From the NCBI GenBank assembly GCA_013396655.1, contig WBMV01006674.1, positions 992,224 through 1,056,223 of the forward strand: DNA of 64,000 nucleotides, given 5' to 3'. The first letter of the stretch is position 1, and each line of letters begins with the position of its first letter. The translations under genes were made by a program, and so were the position numbers. This DNA is from Campylorhamphus procurvoides (lineage: Eukaryota > Chordata > Aves > Passeriformes > Dendrocolaptidae). The notes under the pieces were generated by a model. The model saw nothing but the letters and a program-made list of their open reading frames with translations, ran no database searches and was not told the origin of the DNA. Below, piece after piece: positions 1-12,230 of the stretch.

Positions 1-599
1 GCACTGCTTTGTAACTACTTGTTTTCCCCAAGAGAAAGGGTGCTGTGCTACTCCAGGTTTTTACACCACGGAAGTGAAATAGACAGCAAGTACAAGGCCT
101 ATGTCACACAGAATCACAGAATGTTAAGGAATGTTATTGACCTTAAAGATCATTTAGTCCCAACTCCCTCTGCCATGTGTAGGGACACGCCCCCCTAGAC
201 CAGGTTGCTCAAAGCCTTATCCAGTCTGGCCTTGACCATCACAGGATTGGGGCATACACAGCCTCCCTGGGCAACCTGTTCCAGTGTCTCACCACCCTCA
301 CAGCGAAGAATTTCTTCCTTACATTCCTAAATTTTCCCTCTTTCAGTCTGGACCCATTACTCCTTGTGCTATCGCTACAGTTCCTCATGGGGAGTCCTTC
401 TCCATCTTCCCTGTAGGCCCCCTAAAAGGCAGGCACAAATGTAGGGGCAAACGGGGGCTGGTGCTTTTGTACGTGCTCATGCATGACTTCCCAAAACAAA
501 CGGCCCTCTGGAGTCGCTCCATTCCTTCCCTCTTTTCCCCCCCAAGGCCCTGCGTGTGCCCCGTTCGCCAGTACAGGCAGAAACACCGATGTTGCTACA
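1..599. other. Upstream flank of PPP1R12A
   Basis: Intergenic or promoter-distal sequence before the CpG island. It holds a minus-strand CR1 fragment (listed separately) and otherwise no recognisable gene. The short ORFs here are CR1-derived or run into the assembly gap. GC content rises from about position 540. Confidence 0.6.
108..432 (-). repeat. CR1 LINE fragment (3' end, minus strand)
   Basis: The left end carries the complement of the CR1 terminal octamer-type repeat (AGAATCACAGAATG). It is followed by the familiar CR1 3' UTR blocks read in reverse: TTAAAGATCATTTAGTCC, then CTAGACCAGGTTGCTCAAAG, then CAACCTGTTCCAGTGTCTCA. Homology fades near a GTAGGCCCCCTAAAAGG block at about 415-432. 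The copy is 5'-truncated, as is usual for CR1. It closely parallels the start of the longer copy at 22.9 kb, including an unusual GCATACACAGCCTCC variant, which points to the same subfamily. Confidence 0.9.
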
Positions 600-1240
600 G
601 GTGACGCAGAGGCCACAGGCAAGGGCTGGCAGCACCTCCGGCTGCACCGACCGGCGGAGGCGTTTGACAACTCCCACCGCCATTCCCCCTCCCAGTTCCC
701 CGTCCCAGTTCCCCCTCCCCGCCCCCTCCTCTCGCGGCAGTCTNNNNNNNNNNNNNNNNNNNNNNNNNNNNNNNNNNNNNNNNNNNNNNNNNNNNNNNNN
801 NNNNNNNNNNNNNNNNNNNNNNNNNNNNNNNNNNNNNNNNNNNNNNNNNNNNNNNNNNNNNNNNNNNNNNNNNNNNNNNNNNNNNNNGCGGGCCCCGGGG
901 GCGGAGGGCTGCGCCCCCTCCCCGCGGGCCGGGCCTCGCCTCGGCAGGGGCGGCTGGGCCTCTCCGCCGGCGGGGAGGAGGGGCCGCTGACCTTCTTTCG
1001 CTTTCCCCTGTGGGCAGCGACTCCCTGGAAGGGCCGGGAAAGCGGGTCGTGCCCCGGGGCCGGGGGGCGCTGGGTGCCGGTGGCCCCGGCCCGGGGGTGG
1101 CCGCAGGTGAGGCAGGCCGGCCCTCGGGGGGCGCTTTCCCCGCGGCCCCTGGCCCGCGATCCCGGTAGCAGTTCCCGGCTCCCTGTGTTCCCAAAGCAAC
1201 TGAGCCGATTAAACGCCGCTCGTGCGTGCGAGCGGGCGTG
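600..1240 (+). promoter_or_regulatory. PPP1R12A: CpG island, probable PPP1R12A promoter and first-exon region
   Basis: This is the only strongly GC-rich and CpG-rich stretch in a window that is otherwise AT-rich. It contains GC-box-like (Sp1-type) motifs: CCCCGCCCCC near 716-726 and GGGGGCGGAG near 897-906. It lies upstream of exons 2 and 3 of PPP1R12A on the same strand, and PPP1R12A is a broadly expressed gene of the kind that usually starts in a CpG island. The role as promoter is inferred from position and composition; no transcript start can be read from the sequence. The island is interrupted by an assembly gap. Confidence 0.75.
744..887. other. Assembly gap (144 N)
   Basis: A run of 144 N bases inside the CpG island. 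Very GC-rich sequence is a common cause of such gaps. The first coding exon of PPP1R12A is expected about here but is not visible on either flank. That exon encodes about 79 codons, near 237 bp (a figure from memory of vertebrate MYPT1), so the true missing sequence is probably longer than 144 bp. ORFs translated through this region are artefacts of the N run. Confidence 0.99.
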
Positions 1241-4200
1241 TGGATCATCTATTTCTCTCCGGTTTCTATGGGGAACCAGTGTTTTGTTCCTTATATAGAA
1301 ACGCCTATCAGTTAGGGGCTGCTTGTTTTCGTTACCGACGGCTCCCGCCGCAGTGCGAGAGCTGAACTTCATGGGGAGCAAGGCTCTTGCTTTTTTCTTC
1401 CGTGCGTTGGAAAGTAGTAAAAAACGCAATCCATGTGGCTTTGTTGTGGCGTGGGTATGTGGGAGGGGGTGGGTGCCGAGAGAGGTAACTTTCACTTGGG
1501 GCAGAAGGGGAATGGAAGAGAAACTGGCTGTGAAGTTTCCTCAAAATGGATGCTTTGTGCATGTTGAACTTCATAGCAGTCTGATTGGAATCTCAAAACG
1601 TTAGCCAAATAAGGAAAGGCTGTGGCAATCCGGAGATAATGCGGGTTTGCCTGAATGGTTTTTTTCTCTAGGAGGCCAAAAGCTTCCACTCAATATTAGA
1701 TTCACTGACTATCTGGAAAGCAGAAAATTATCTTTGTCAGGCTAGCTTCATTTTCTTAATTTTAGAAGTTCATCAGTAGTTTAAAAAAGAAGTCTTAATG
1801 ATTATACGATATAGGTTGATCAAGTAGAAATCTTCTTAAAATGAAGAGGTGAGGTAGTTAGGATATTGTTTTTGTACAGCGCTTTTCTTACATTAAACGA
1901 AAACGAGATGGTGGGGGGGTTTCTCTGTCCCATATAGTTTTTTCAAGGATGTGAGGCTCTACAAATACATAAATTGCCCTGCAGCACTGGATAGAATCCC
2001 TTTCTGAACATAAGATACAAAACGCTATGACTCTTTGCTCCATTTCCTGTGTATGTTGTCACTTGCTCTCCTGTAAAGGGTGTTGGTTTACTTTCAGTTG
2101 TGAACTGAACTGGAAGAATGAATTTGTGTTGTGGTTAAGCCTGTCAGCATGTTACTGCAGCATGGTTACCTGACTGCAGGCTAGCCTGTCACTTCAGTGC
2201 GAGTTTTATCTATTTATCCTTCTCTAATCAAGTTGTGATTGCTTCATGTTTCCAGGGAGCTCTGTATTAGAAGTCATACCTTAACTGGTTAGATCCTTGG
2301 GTCTGCAAGTTACTGTACTTCAGTGATTGGTAGGAAAGGATGACGTTTGGTTCAACTCTATTGTTAGAATAAGAGATGGCGTTATCTCTCTTTACGAAGT
2401 CCAGATGGCATTTTCCAAATGTCTTTGATACTATATACAACAGTGTTTTCATCAGGATAGTTCTGAGCTTATTGTCCCCTTCTTTTTCCCTGTAGTCAGC
2501 TTGCAGTTTGGAAGGGAAGAGTTTAAGGAAACAGAAGCAAAGGTTTACATCACTGCTAAAATTCTTACGCATTCACCTCCTCTCCCCTCTCCCCTCCTTT
2601 AGTGATACCAAAGGGCCTTTTCTGATTTTATGATACTGAAAGCAAATAAGAAGGTCAGTTGTGAAGTTGTAAACTTCTTGAGGCAGTCCAGTAAATGAAC
2701 GTTGACTGTTGATATTAAAGAAAAAAAAAGACATATAGCAAGTTCCTGCCTATTACCAACTCGGAATGGTTTTACTTTGTTATTATCAATAAATATTATT
2801 TTCTTCTAATATGTCATATAAAAGGTGCAAATCACACATGATACAGCCTATTACATGGATTCATTTAATCAGATTTGGCTGTGATGTAAGCCAAGCTGTG
2901 TCTATTCTCAAAGGAAACTTCAGAAACTTGTCATTTTTCCTCGCAGTTTTGACTGACTGATGTCAATTGTGTCAAAGTCCATGTTGTTGAGTTCAAGAAT
3001 GCTGTGGTTTGCTGTTGCTTTGTGTTTTTTTGGTTTGTTGTTTTTCTGTTTTGTGTGTCTCTCAGATCCCATGTAGACATTAGTGCTTCACAGGAATAAA
3101 TTTATCTCAGCAAAGATAAAATGATTGTGCCTTTTTGGGTTGTTCTTTTTGTCTCCCATCTTGTTGTTTGGTTTGGGGTTTTTTTGCAGTTATTGAGAGC
3201 GAATGCATGTATCTGAAATAGCAGTAGAATTAAATATTTAATATACTATTTAGCTTTTGATTTCCCTGATACATATGGCAGTTATAGGAGGAGGCTTAAC
3301 CTGTGTTTTCTTTTCATGGCCCAGGTAGTTAGAAATGCTGAGGGGGAAAGTACCATTGATCTTTAAATTCTGGTAAACTTCAGCTCTTGTCTTTAGTAGA
3401 GCATCAAACTTTGTTACTAAAGCCATTAGCTAAGCTTTTCCTCTGTCGGTGAGGTAGAATGCTATCACCATCAGAAGGCTTTATGTGGAATTGTTTCTCT
3501 TTATGCATAAGGGAAAGAAAAAAATTACAGTTCACTTGGTAGCTCAGAAATGGAAGGCGGGAGAGTGTATATGTAGGTGCTTGCTTCATCTCTTGACACT
3601 ACCAGTGAATGATTTTGGTTTGTTTGCATGTGCATAAATGAATGCATTGTATCTGAGGATAAGTCAATTAAATTTCTTTGAGATTTTGCAGAAGGGGAAA
3701 AATTTGTTGTTATGTGATGATTATTATTTCTGTATGTGATGTTGTCAAATGTTACTTGCTTTAAGAATTTGTTCTAGCGCAAGTTCTCAGCACGAAGGAC
3801 AAAACTGTATACCATTTTTGTCTCAGACATGTGCATTGTAATTGCAGCAGGATAGTATGTATTATATGCATTATATACATGTTGTGTTTGTGTCTGTAAG
3901 ACCAGGAAACTTACTTTTAAATTAGACCTTAAATTTACAATCAGATGTCAATGTTTACAGTGTTTGCAATGCATTACTTTAGTGTAAATTGGCGCTGATT
4001 AGTTTTGAATGTTGCCTTCCCAGCCAGTTGTCATGCAGGGCGAGATCTAACTTAAAGAAAGTGCAGCTCTTCTAATCTGCCTTAACAATTGAATGTAAGG
4101 GGAACTTGAGAAAAAAGAAGCCCAAAGGTCAGCTGTTGACCTCGCAGATTATTAGTTTCTGCAGAGTGGACGGGTAAAAGTAGCGTAGTCTGATACAATG

Positions 4201-7200
4201 TTAAAAAGGGTCTATATACTGTTGCAATAAAACCTGGGCCCTTCTAGGACAGGCATACTTAAAGCAGGATTCAGTTCTGTCATCCTGAAAGCTTAACACC
4301 TGTCCTTCCTCAGAGTTTGAACTCTCTTCTTCTTTCCCTGGCTTCCATGAGGGGGAAATGGTTCACTAACTTGGTTCACTAACTCTGACTGGAATTTTTT
4401 GCTTAAGTGACTGAAAGTAGTTTGTCTAGCAAAGTTACATGGAGCTTTGTACAGGAAAGAGGAGCCCACCCTTTCTGGACAGCACCATGGGAAGGCTGTA
4501 TGTGGTGGGGAGGGACCATGATGTGGCCGATTTCCTGGAAGCCTGGACTTCCTGTGCATGCTGCTCCCCTGGGAGTATGAGATGTGCATTATGGAGTACC
4601 TGCCTGCTCTTGATAAAGAAAGTGGCTGAGATTAGGCTGTGGTTAGGTATGACAATTTATCCAGCCTGCTTTTGGACTGCCTCTTCTCTTTGAGGCTGCT
4701 CAGACCTAGGAGGTGGTAATCTGGTTTTTGACCTCATTCTCTCTGGTGAGAAGGTGACTCCTGCAGCCTAATTCTACCACATAATGTGAAAAGAGCATGT
4801 CCTGCTGTCTTGGTCTGGCTTCTTCCTGGGAAAGGTATTACTTTGGAGGTAAGATAAGGGAAATTGTCTTGACTGTTCGAGCATGGGGTTCATAGAGTAC
4901 CTGTAGGGGATGTTACTGGTGAGGGCCGCTACTCCTTGATGAGGGATTCATGTGCTCCTTTTTTGTCCGGGACGAGTATGGTTTAATTAAGCAAAGTTCC
5001 TGAAAGGCTATTTCTCTGTATCAAATAGAGTTTTTCTGCAACTGTTAAAGTACTAAATTGAATATGAAGGTGAGACTGTTTTACCAACATTATAGTTTTA
5101 TATTAGTTTGCAGGCAGAGCAGTATGCAGCGTTAAGCAGAAGTTTTGATTTGATGCCACTGTTTTAGGACTCTACTGTATTGATCCCTCAGTAGTAATTA
5201 TAGTACTGTGTGTTTCACGGAACACTTACTGTTTCTGAGAAAGGACAGCTATTGCTGTCTTAATATTTCCCTTGGGTTAAATGGGATATATTTCTTAGAT
5301 AAAAAGTATCTTCCTTTGCAGGAGTTTCTGCAATTGTGTATGTGAAAATTTCTGTCAGGACTTCTTATGGCATGTTCTTAGTACTTGATATGGTAACGAG
5401 TATCATTACAGTTGGCATCAACTATTCTTGGTAAACCCTTTCAAACACTGAGTGATACAAAAGGGACATAAAATCTACCAGCAGTAGATCCCTTTGCCTT
5501 AGAACTTGAGAAGAGAGCATTAAGTCACACTGTTGGGATCCTTTTTGATGAATGATAACATGGGTCATGTATTTGAGCTGGGGCCACAGCGTGTGCAGCA
5601 TGTCAAGTCATAAGAGCAAAGAACAGCTTGCTACAGTCTTGAACTCTAGGGTGTTTGCATCATAGCAGCAGCACCCAACAACCAAGAGTAAGGAAGACAT
5701 GGAGATAGCTCAAAGCTCTCCTAGTAGTCTCACAGTTTTGGAGGGGAAGCAACCTTCCAATCACCAAACCTTCTAACATTCTCATTGTAGATGTTCTACA
5801 ACTGAGAATTTTGGAGTAATTTGCTTAGCTTGTATTATTTTAGTGGCATTTTTTTTTAAAAAAAAGTTTTCTCTCTGTGCAGCAAGGCACAGAGAAAAGG
5901 AGTCCTGAAATAATGGTAATGTTGACTTCACTCAGTGGTTAGACTGCAGAGGCATATTTGTTTAAAATCCTTTTTGAAATAGGATTTGGTTCTTGTGGGG
6001 GCTATAGATCTTTGTCTCTGTAGTTACAGTAGCTAGGTTCAGATTGTAGAATAAATACTTGTTAACTTCCTACTGATCTTGTCATCTAAGTTTTTTTTTT
6101 TGCCTTTTTTTTTCTCTTTGAAATGGAGGCAAGAAGAGGGCAAAAAGGTGTGATTTTTTTCATAAAATACTGTATGTATAATAGTGAAAAATTTAAACAC
6201 TGCATTCAAAAAAAATTGCACTCTCCTTGGTGCTTTATAAAAGAAACAAGTAGCCATCTCTTCACCTTTTTTGGTTTATTATTTCTGAGTGGTCTGTCAA
6301 GTTTGAACCTGGGATGTTTTCTTTTCATTGCTGTGGATATAGCTTGTGCACAAATAGAATAACCCAAGTGAGTTCTAGCATATAGAAATTATTTCAAGTA
6401 TTTAAAGCCGGTTTTCATGTCAGCATAACTGACAGATTTCTAAAACTTGCTAGTCATGGGGGAAGAGTTCTGCATTCCGATGTAAGGATGAATTCAGCTG
6501 GTATTTACTGAAGCGAATGCTCAGGGAGAGTTTCTGCTGGTCTACAGATATGAATCGCACTGTAGCATTAATGCTGCCTTTGTAGTAAAGATTTATGTCA
6601 TGTATTCTGGTGTATTTTTGGTATTGTTAGAATACTTTTTCATGATCAGTCATCAAAAAGCAAAACTGATGAATAAAACTGATGAGAACATGGTTGAGTC
6701 AAGGCCGTTTTGATCTTGACATTGTAGTAGCAAGAATGCTATTTTTCACCAAATTACTAAATTTCAGTGTGTTAACTAAATCTGAGGCTAGGAGACAGAA
6801 GCAGTCAGTAATTGAGATATCGCTTAAGTCTTCTGAGGGATCTGTGTTCCAGGCTTAAGAATATATGCTAAATTTTAGTTGGAATAGATGATTTGACAGG
6901 CTCTTGTCCAGTTCTTGTTTATCCCTTTCCTCATGCTCTCACTTGCTCCCTTTCTCAGAGTTATTAATTAGGCTAGTAAGACACTGCAATCCTCTCAAAA
7001 ACTGAGTGCCCAGAAAACTGATAACCTCTCTCTCTGTAATTGTGTCTCCTGAGGCTGGACTCAAACCATGTGAACTTGAGGAACATCCGCATGTTCTAGC
7101 AAATACTGAAATTTTGTCCAAGGATATATTCAGATGAGTTAGACTTAGACAAACTAGTATGCTCTGAAAGGAATGTGGTGGACAACGGTAGCATGAGTGC

Positions 7201-10200
7201 ACCTTTCTGGGATTCTTGCAACCAAGAAATTGTAAATTACATCTTTACTGCTCTATTGTGGTATAAATGTAGACTATACCATGTGAGACATGCAGCATAT
7301 GAGGACACTTGCTTAACAACTGTTATGTCAGTGCTCAACAGTATATTTTTCTTCAAGGATCTGGGCAACTGTAAGATGCAAACTGGAGTTCACATGGCCA
7401 TGGCCTGTCCATAAGCTGAGCAGCTTCTGATGCTGCTGGATGGGTGGAGACATTCCAAACTCCTTTACTTTCCTATATGCATTCCTGAAATGACAGTCAA
7501 TGGAAAGCATGGCATAAGAGTGGCAGCATTCCTCAGCTGTTTCCTTTCTAGTAGTTTCAAAACTGTAAGATAGAACAAGAAGGTGAAAGATGATCAGTGT
7601 ACTTGAGGGTAGGGGGGAAGCATTGTTGGATTTTTTAATTTTGATTTTTAATATATTGTTTTGGCAAGAGCTGCTGCGCAGCTTTTCTATTTCAGTCGGT
7701 TTTTGAGCTCACTGAATCAACGTCTGTGCTTATCCTGGAAACACCAAATCTTTTGATGGTTCTGTCACAAAAAAACCCCAAATTAGAGCAATATGATGAA
7801 GTCTTTGAACAAGACTGTTCCCCGTTTATGCTTTAGTCTGTTAGCACTTACTCATTAACAATCTATTTGTTAGACTAAAGGTTTCTAAAGGTCTGTTAAG
7901 AGTAGAGTTGGCTTTAAGAGGGTGAAACCTCTGACAATCTTGACCAATAAATGTAACCTCATTTTGGGCCTACACACAGAAGTAGGTTTGTCTTCAAGAC
8001 TGCAAGTAAACAGTTCCTATACTACTTTATTTTCTGAATACTTGCATTTGGTCTATAACTAGCACATAACCAGCTATTTTGATACTAAATTATCTGTAAA
8101 CTTCAGTTGTTAGAAATGGTTCTAACATTAGAACATTCTATCTGGGCCAGCTCTCACTGATTTTGTTTTTTATTTTTTTTTATCTTTTATTTTTAAAGCA
8201 TTTTGAAATATCCTTTGAGATTTCCACCCCCCACACCCCTGCCCTGCTGTTACGATTCTGATTCAGGGTCTTGAGTTCAAACACTGATATCTTGCTTTAA
8301 TGTGATCAGTTAACCAGCAGTGGTGATTACTATGCAAATTTTAATTCTAGGGTGATTATTTAGTTTTGCAATTTTCTGGTTTACGGTGCTGATAGTGAAG
8401 CTAGACGAGTAGCTAGAGTTTTTTATGGACACACTTGAATGTTTGAAGTTTCTTGCATGTCTTGGAATTTTGTGCAAGTCTTGGCCTGTGTTGTGGGATC
8501 TGAAATACATAAATGCCACTTTTCATGTGAATTTCAGTTTCCTGGGGTAGTCCCAGGTTTTAACAAAAGTGGTGTTGCTTGCAGTATGTTCACAAATATA
8601 TGCAATTATACTTGAATAAGTAGGTTTAATTAAGTGAATAATCTTAATTAAGTCAATTAGAATTTCCAGAAGTGTGCCTCCCCATACCAGCAATGAAACA
8701 ATGCAAAACTGTTTTATTACCTTCCTTGTACTCTATAAAATATTGTCATTCCAGCATTATTTTTTAATCTAATTATGAAAAGTCAAATCTTTTAAACTTG
8801 TTTTGTTACTCTGTTATTTGGAAATGGTTTTTGGTGCTTTAGATGCTGAACTTGCAGCAAATTTGGGCAAAAAATTATTTACCTTAGGTTTTAATCAAAG
8901 TGAACAGTGGAAATTGGGGTGAGAGCATTGTCTGTGGGCCAAATTTGGACTCTTGTTATTAATCTCATTTCTATGAAGCCATATAAAATTGTCTTTAGAA
9001 AGCTTGCCAGATTTCACAATTTTCTACCACTTATTTTGTTCAGCTACTGTAGCAAGTTGAGTTATTTAGGCCCTAACAATAAAGATTTTATTTTTTTTCA
9101 TGGGAAGCCTGTAGTTTGTCTCCTTCCTGCTTAGTAGAAAATTAAAAATGTAGTGACTTACCTGTGAAAGAAGAATTTTTGTACAGTGTCGGTTTCTTGG
9201 CTTCTGAGTATAGCAGAGCAGAGAGAGTGAGTTGTGCGAAGACTGAGACTGTCAGTGGCTTTTTGTTTATGAATCTCTCTGGGCATGGCTTTCTGGTCAC
9301 TCATTTTCTACTTGCTCGCAGGCAGCCTGGTGAAATGCTTGGTGCTTGTGTGTCTCTGTAGCTACGCTTGTGTATGTGTAATAGTGGTACTGAATGCTAA
9401 TACTTATATGTCACAGTACTTATTGGGTATTTGTAGGCTTAGGAAGAGAAGCAGCCTTCCTCCATCTCTGTAAAGTACTAACTTAACAGATCTAGTGGCT
9501 CTTGTGCTTAACACTTCTAATATACTTGTAAAATACTGGAAGTGGGCTTTGGCCTCATCTATTAAATAGACTCCCAAGAAAGCTTATGAAGTTACTGTAT
9601 AAACCAAGTTTTACCTATAGCTGTGTGTAAATATAGCAGTTGTGATCTTAAAACTACCATTTTTAAGGAAAATACCGAACCACTTGGTGACTTGGTGTGA
9701 ATGCCTGAAGATACATTATATATTTTTTAAAGTGTTTTATCAGTTACCTATGTAAGATGTGGGGGTGGAGGAGCTCTTTCTCGATCGTTTTCTCAGCAGT
9801 TGAAGAGGTTGCTGGACTCTGTAATATAGGAAAAAAGTGTTGAGCTTGCAAATGATATTTGTTATAATTACAATCAGGTGACTGTTAAGACTTGACTGCT
9901 CAAATACATACTATTAGAAATTTTTTCCACAAAAAGCCTACCCATGTGAGAATCGCTCTACCTGCAAATGAGTTACCATAGCTTTCTGGAGTGTAATCAA
10001 TCATTAGTAGGTTCTCTAGTACAAGGAACACACAAACAGGGTTTTTCTGGGTGTATATGAGGCAGTTCCTGAGGGAAGATCAATGATTGGGTGTCAGCTT
10101 CCGTTTGACTTATAAACACTTTACAAAAGCCAGAAAAGCCTACTAAAACAAAATGTATGATTAATAGTGGATTTTAAAAGCTTTTGATGCTATCAATTTT

Positions 10201-11880
10201 TTGCCATCCTTTTTTAGAATAAGTGACCTGCAGTGTCAGGTGCATGTGCTGAATTAAAACATAAAACCATAAAAGCTCTGGCATGGGAAAATGTGCATGA
10301 TAGTAGGCTTATTAAAGATGTTTTGCCCTTAGGTTTGTTTGTAGGGTCTTGGGGTTTCTTTAAAATGAACAAACTTACCCCTCAAAATAAAACTGCATAT
10401 AAATAAAAACATTAGTAAAAGTTGAAGGCATGCAAACTACGGGGCTTTAGAGTGAAAGACCAAAGAGTACTTAAAAGTAACTTTCTATTAAGAAGCTTTG
10501 GCATCAGACTACAGTTTCCTCAGTGACATCATTTGTCATCAGCTACACAGAGATATGACTGACTTGTTTGCTTGAAGAGCTGATGTTCCCCCTTTTTGGA
10601 GATCCTTCTGGGACTTTGTATCTCAGCAGCTATTTGCTTACCTGCATAGATAGTAGCAATTACTTAGTCTTTTCAAGACAGAAGCTCTTATGACTGCATT
10701 TGGAAGGTTTTGTTTTAATTTTTTCTAGGATTTTGAGCACTCCTCATTTCTTCTCTGTGACTATCTAATATTATTTCCTAAGATAAATGACGTACGGGAG
10801 AATTTTCCTGTTGTTTTTCTTGGTTTCTTTTCCTGTTCATTTTGCTTTGTTGTGTTTCACTGCTGGTAATGTATTTGATAACATGCTTTGCATTCTATTA
10901 GTACTTAGAAGGTGCTTATGTGGAATTTAAGCAAATAACCTGAATCAACTGATTTGGACTGCTTTTTTTTTGCAGCTCAAATTTCAAATATTACTTGGGT
11001 ATTAAACTTTAGGTCAGAACCTTCAATTTCTAATACAAAGATTGTGTAAAATCTAACTTCAGATGTTTGGCAGTTGAGCTCATGATAGGCTGTAAAACTG
11101 AGGAGTGTCACTTAAGTAGGAGTGACATCACTAACTTTTTTTATCAATACACTTCTGTACTTATCTTTGGTAGCTGCCTGTGATTCATGAGACCCGTATT
11201 GCATTGCACAGTTGCATACGTTTCTCTCTTAAGAAGTTCTATGACCTAGATAAAGGTGGGCACAGGGAAAGACTGGGTGGAAAACAGTCTCCTGATCCTA
11301 AGATAAAACAGTGACAGAGGTAGAAATTTTTTTTTAATTCAGGTAAATTGGCCCCCTTTCCCTTTTTCTGTCCTCCTATCTCCTTGCTTTACTTGTGTCA
11401 TAGAAACTGAATTTTGACAATCAAATTCATCTGCCTAGTAGGTTTTAATAAATAAGCAGCACTAATTAGTTATTTGGACTTTTAGTTATAAAAACAGTCT
11501 CTGAATTCAAGTCATCTGTAGAGAGCTTAAGGTGCTGGTGCTTATGGAAACCCAGCATGTGCTTTACTTGGATTTCTTCCTCCAAGAAAGGTCTGTTGCA
11601 GGTTTGTTTCCTTTATTACTATCAGCAACCATTGAGACACAGGATCTTTACATCTCTGCTCTTCTTTCTCCTCACTGGGATACCCTAAGATGACTCTCCA
11701 TCCTCACAAACCCATGAGTGCATGATAAGTTTCTGACTCTGGAATGTTTTAACGATGCTTAATGTAAGGAATAGCAGAACACAGTGAGTTGTTCCTGTAA
11801 AGCCAGTTACTGGAACAAAAGATTTCTGTGTATTCTTGCTTTTGTCAGCCTGTGTGTAGGTTGTGAAATGATTCTGGGAT
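1241..11880 (+). other. PPP1R12A: PPP1R12A intron 1, first part
   Basis: AT-rich, T-rich intron sequence with no recognisable exon on either strand. It holds short simple-sequence tracts: T/GTTT-rich stretches at about 3014-3060 and 3150-3190, a T9A8 palindrome at 5849-5865, and a 13-bp tandem duplication at 4359-4384. It also has decoy acceptor-like polypyrimidine-AG sites, for example near 10,965-10,975. No CR1 is seen before 11.88 kb. The assignment to intron 1 is inferred from the downstream exons and the upstream CpG island. Confidence 0.7.
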
Positions 11881-11884
11881 GCCA

Positions 11885-12230
11885 GGCTGACAGGCCCAAC
11901 TCTCTCAACCTGTCTTCTTAGGGGAGGTGCTCCAGTCCCCTTTTGCTGGACCTGCTCTAACAGTTCCATGTCCTTCTTATGTTGGGGGCTCCAGAACTGT
12001 CTATGGTACTCCAGGTGAGGTGTCACAGGAGCTGAATAGAGGGGGTGAATCACATCCATTGATTTGCTGGCCATGCTCCTTTGGATGCAGCCTGGGATTT
12101 GGTTGGTTTTCTGGGCTGCGAGCACACACTGAGAGCTTAAGTTCTTCATCAAGCATCACCCCCAAGTCTTTCTCTGCAGTGCTAGTCTCAATCACTTCTC
12201 TGCCCAACCTGTAGTTGTGCCTGGGTGAAA
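11885..12230 (-). repeat. CR1 LINE internal fragment (ORF2 C-terminal part, minus strand)
   Basis: Read on the minus strand, the region encodes a decayed C-terminal segment of the CR1 ORF2 protein, with recognisable blocks such as SMASKSMDVIHPLYSAPVT and FWSPQHKKDMELLEQVQ. The DNA closely parallels 23.24-23.59 kb. Unlike most CR1 copies it lacks the 3' UTR and terminal octamers on its left side. It also carries a small internal deletion near 11,935-11,955 relative to the 23 kb copy. It is not functional. Confidence 0.9.

Noticed and set aside
422..1495. Long minus-strand ORF (357 codons) and several plus-strand ORFs across the CpG island
   Set aside because: They are translated through the N gap, have arbitrary GC-rich composition (Arg/Pro/Gly), and no domain. 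GC-rich DNA has few stop codons by chance.
11685..12207. Minus-strand ORFs of 155 and 68 codons taken as host genes
   Set aside because: Their recognisable part is CR1 ORF2 tail, and the rest is flanking intron sequence.
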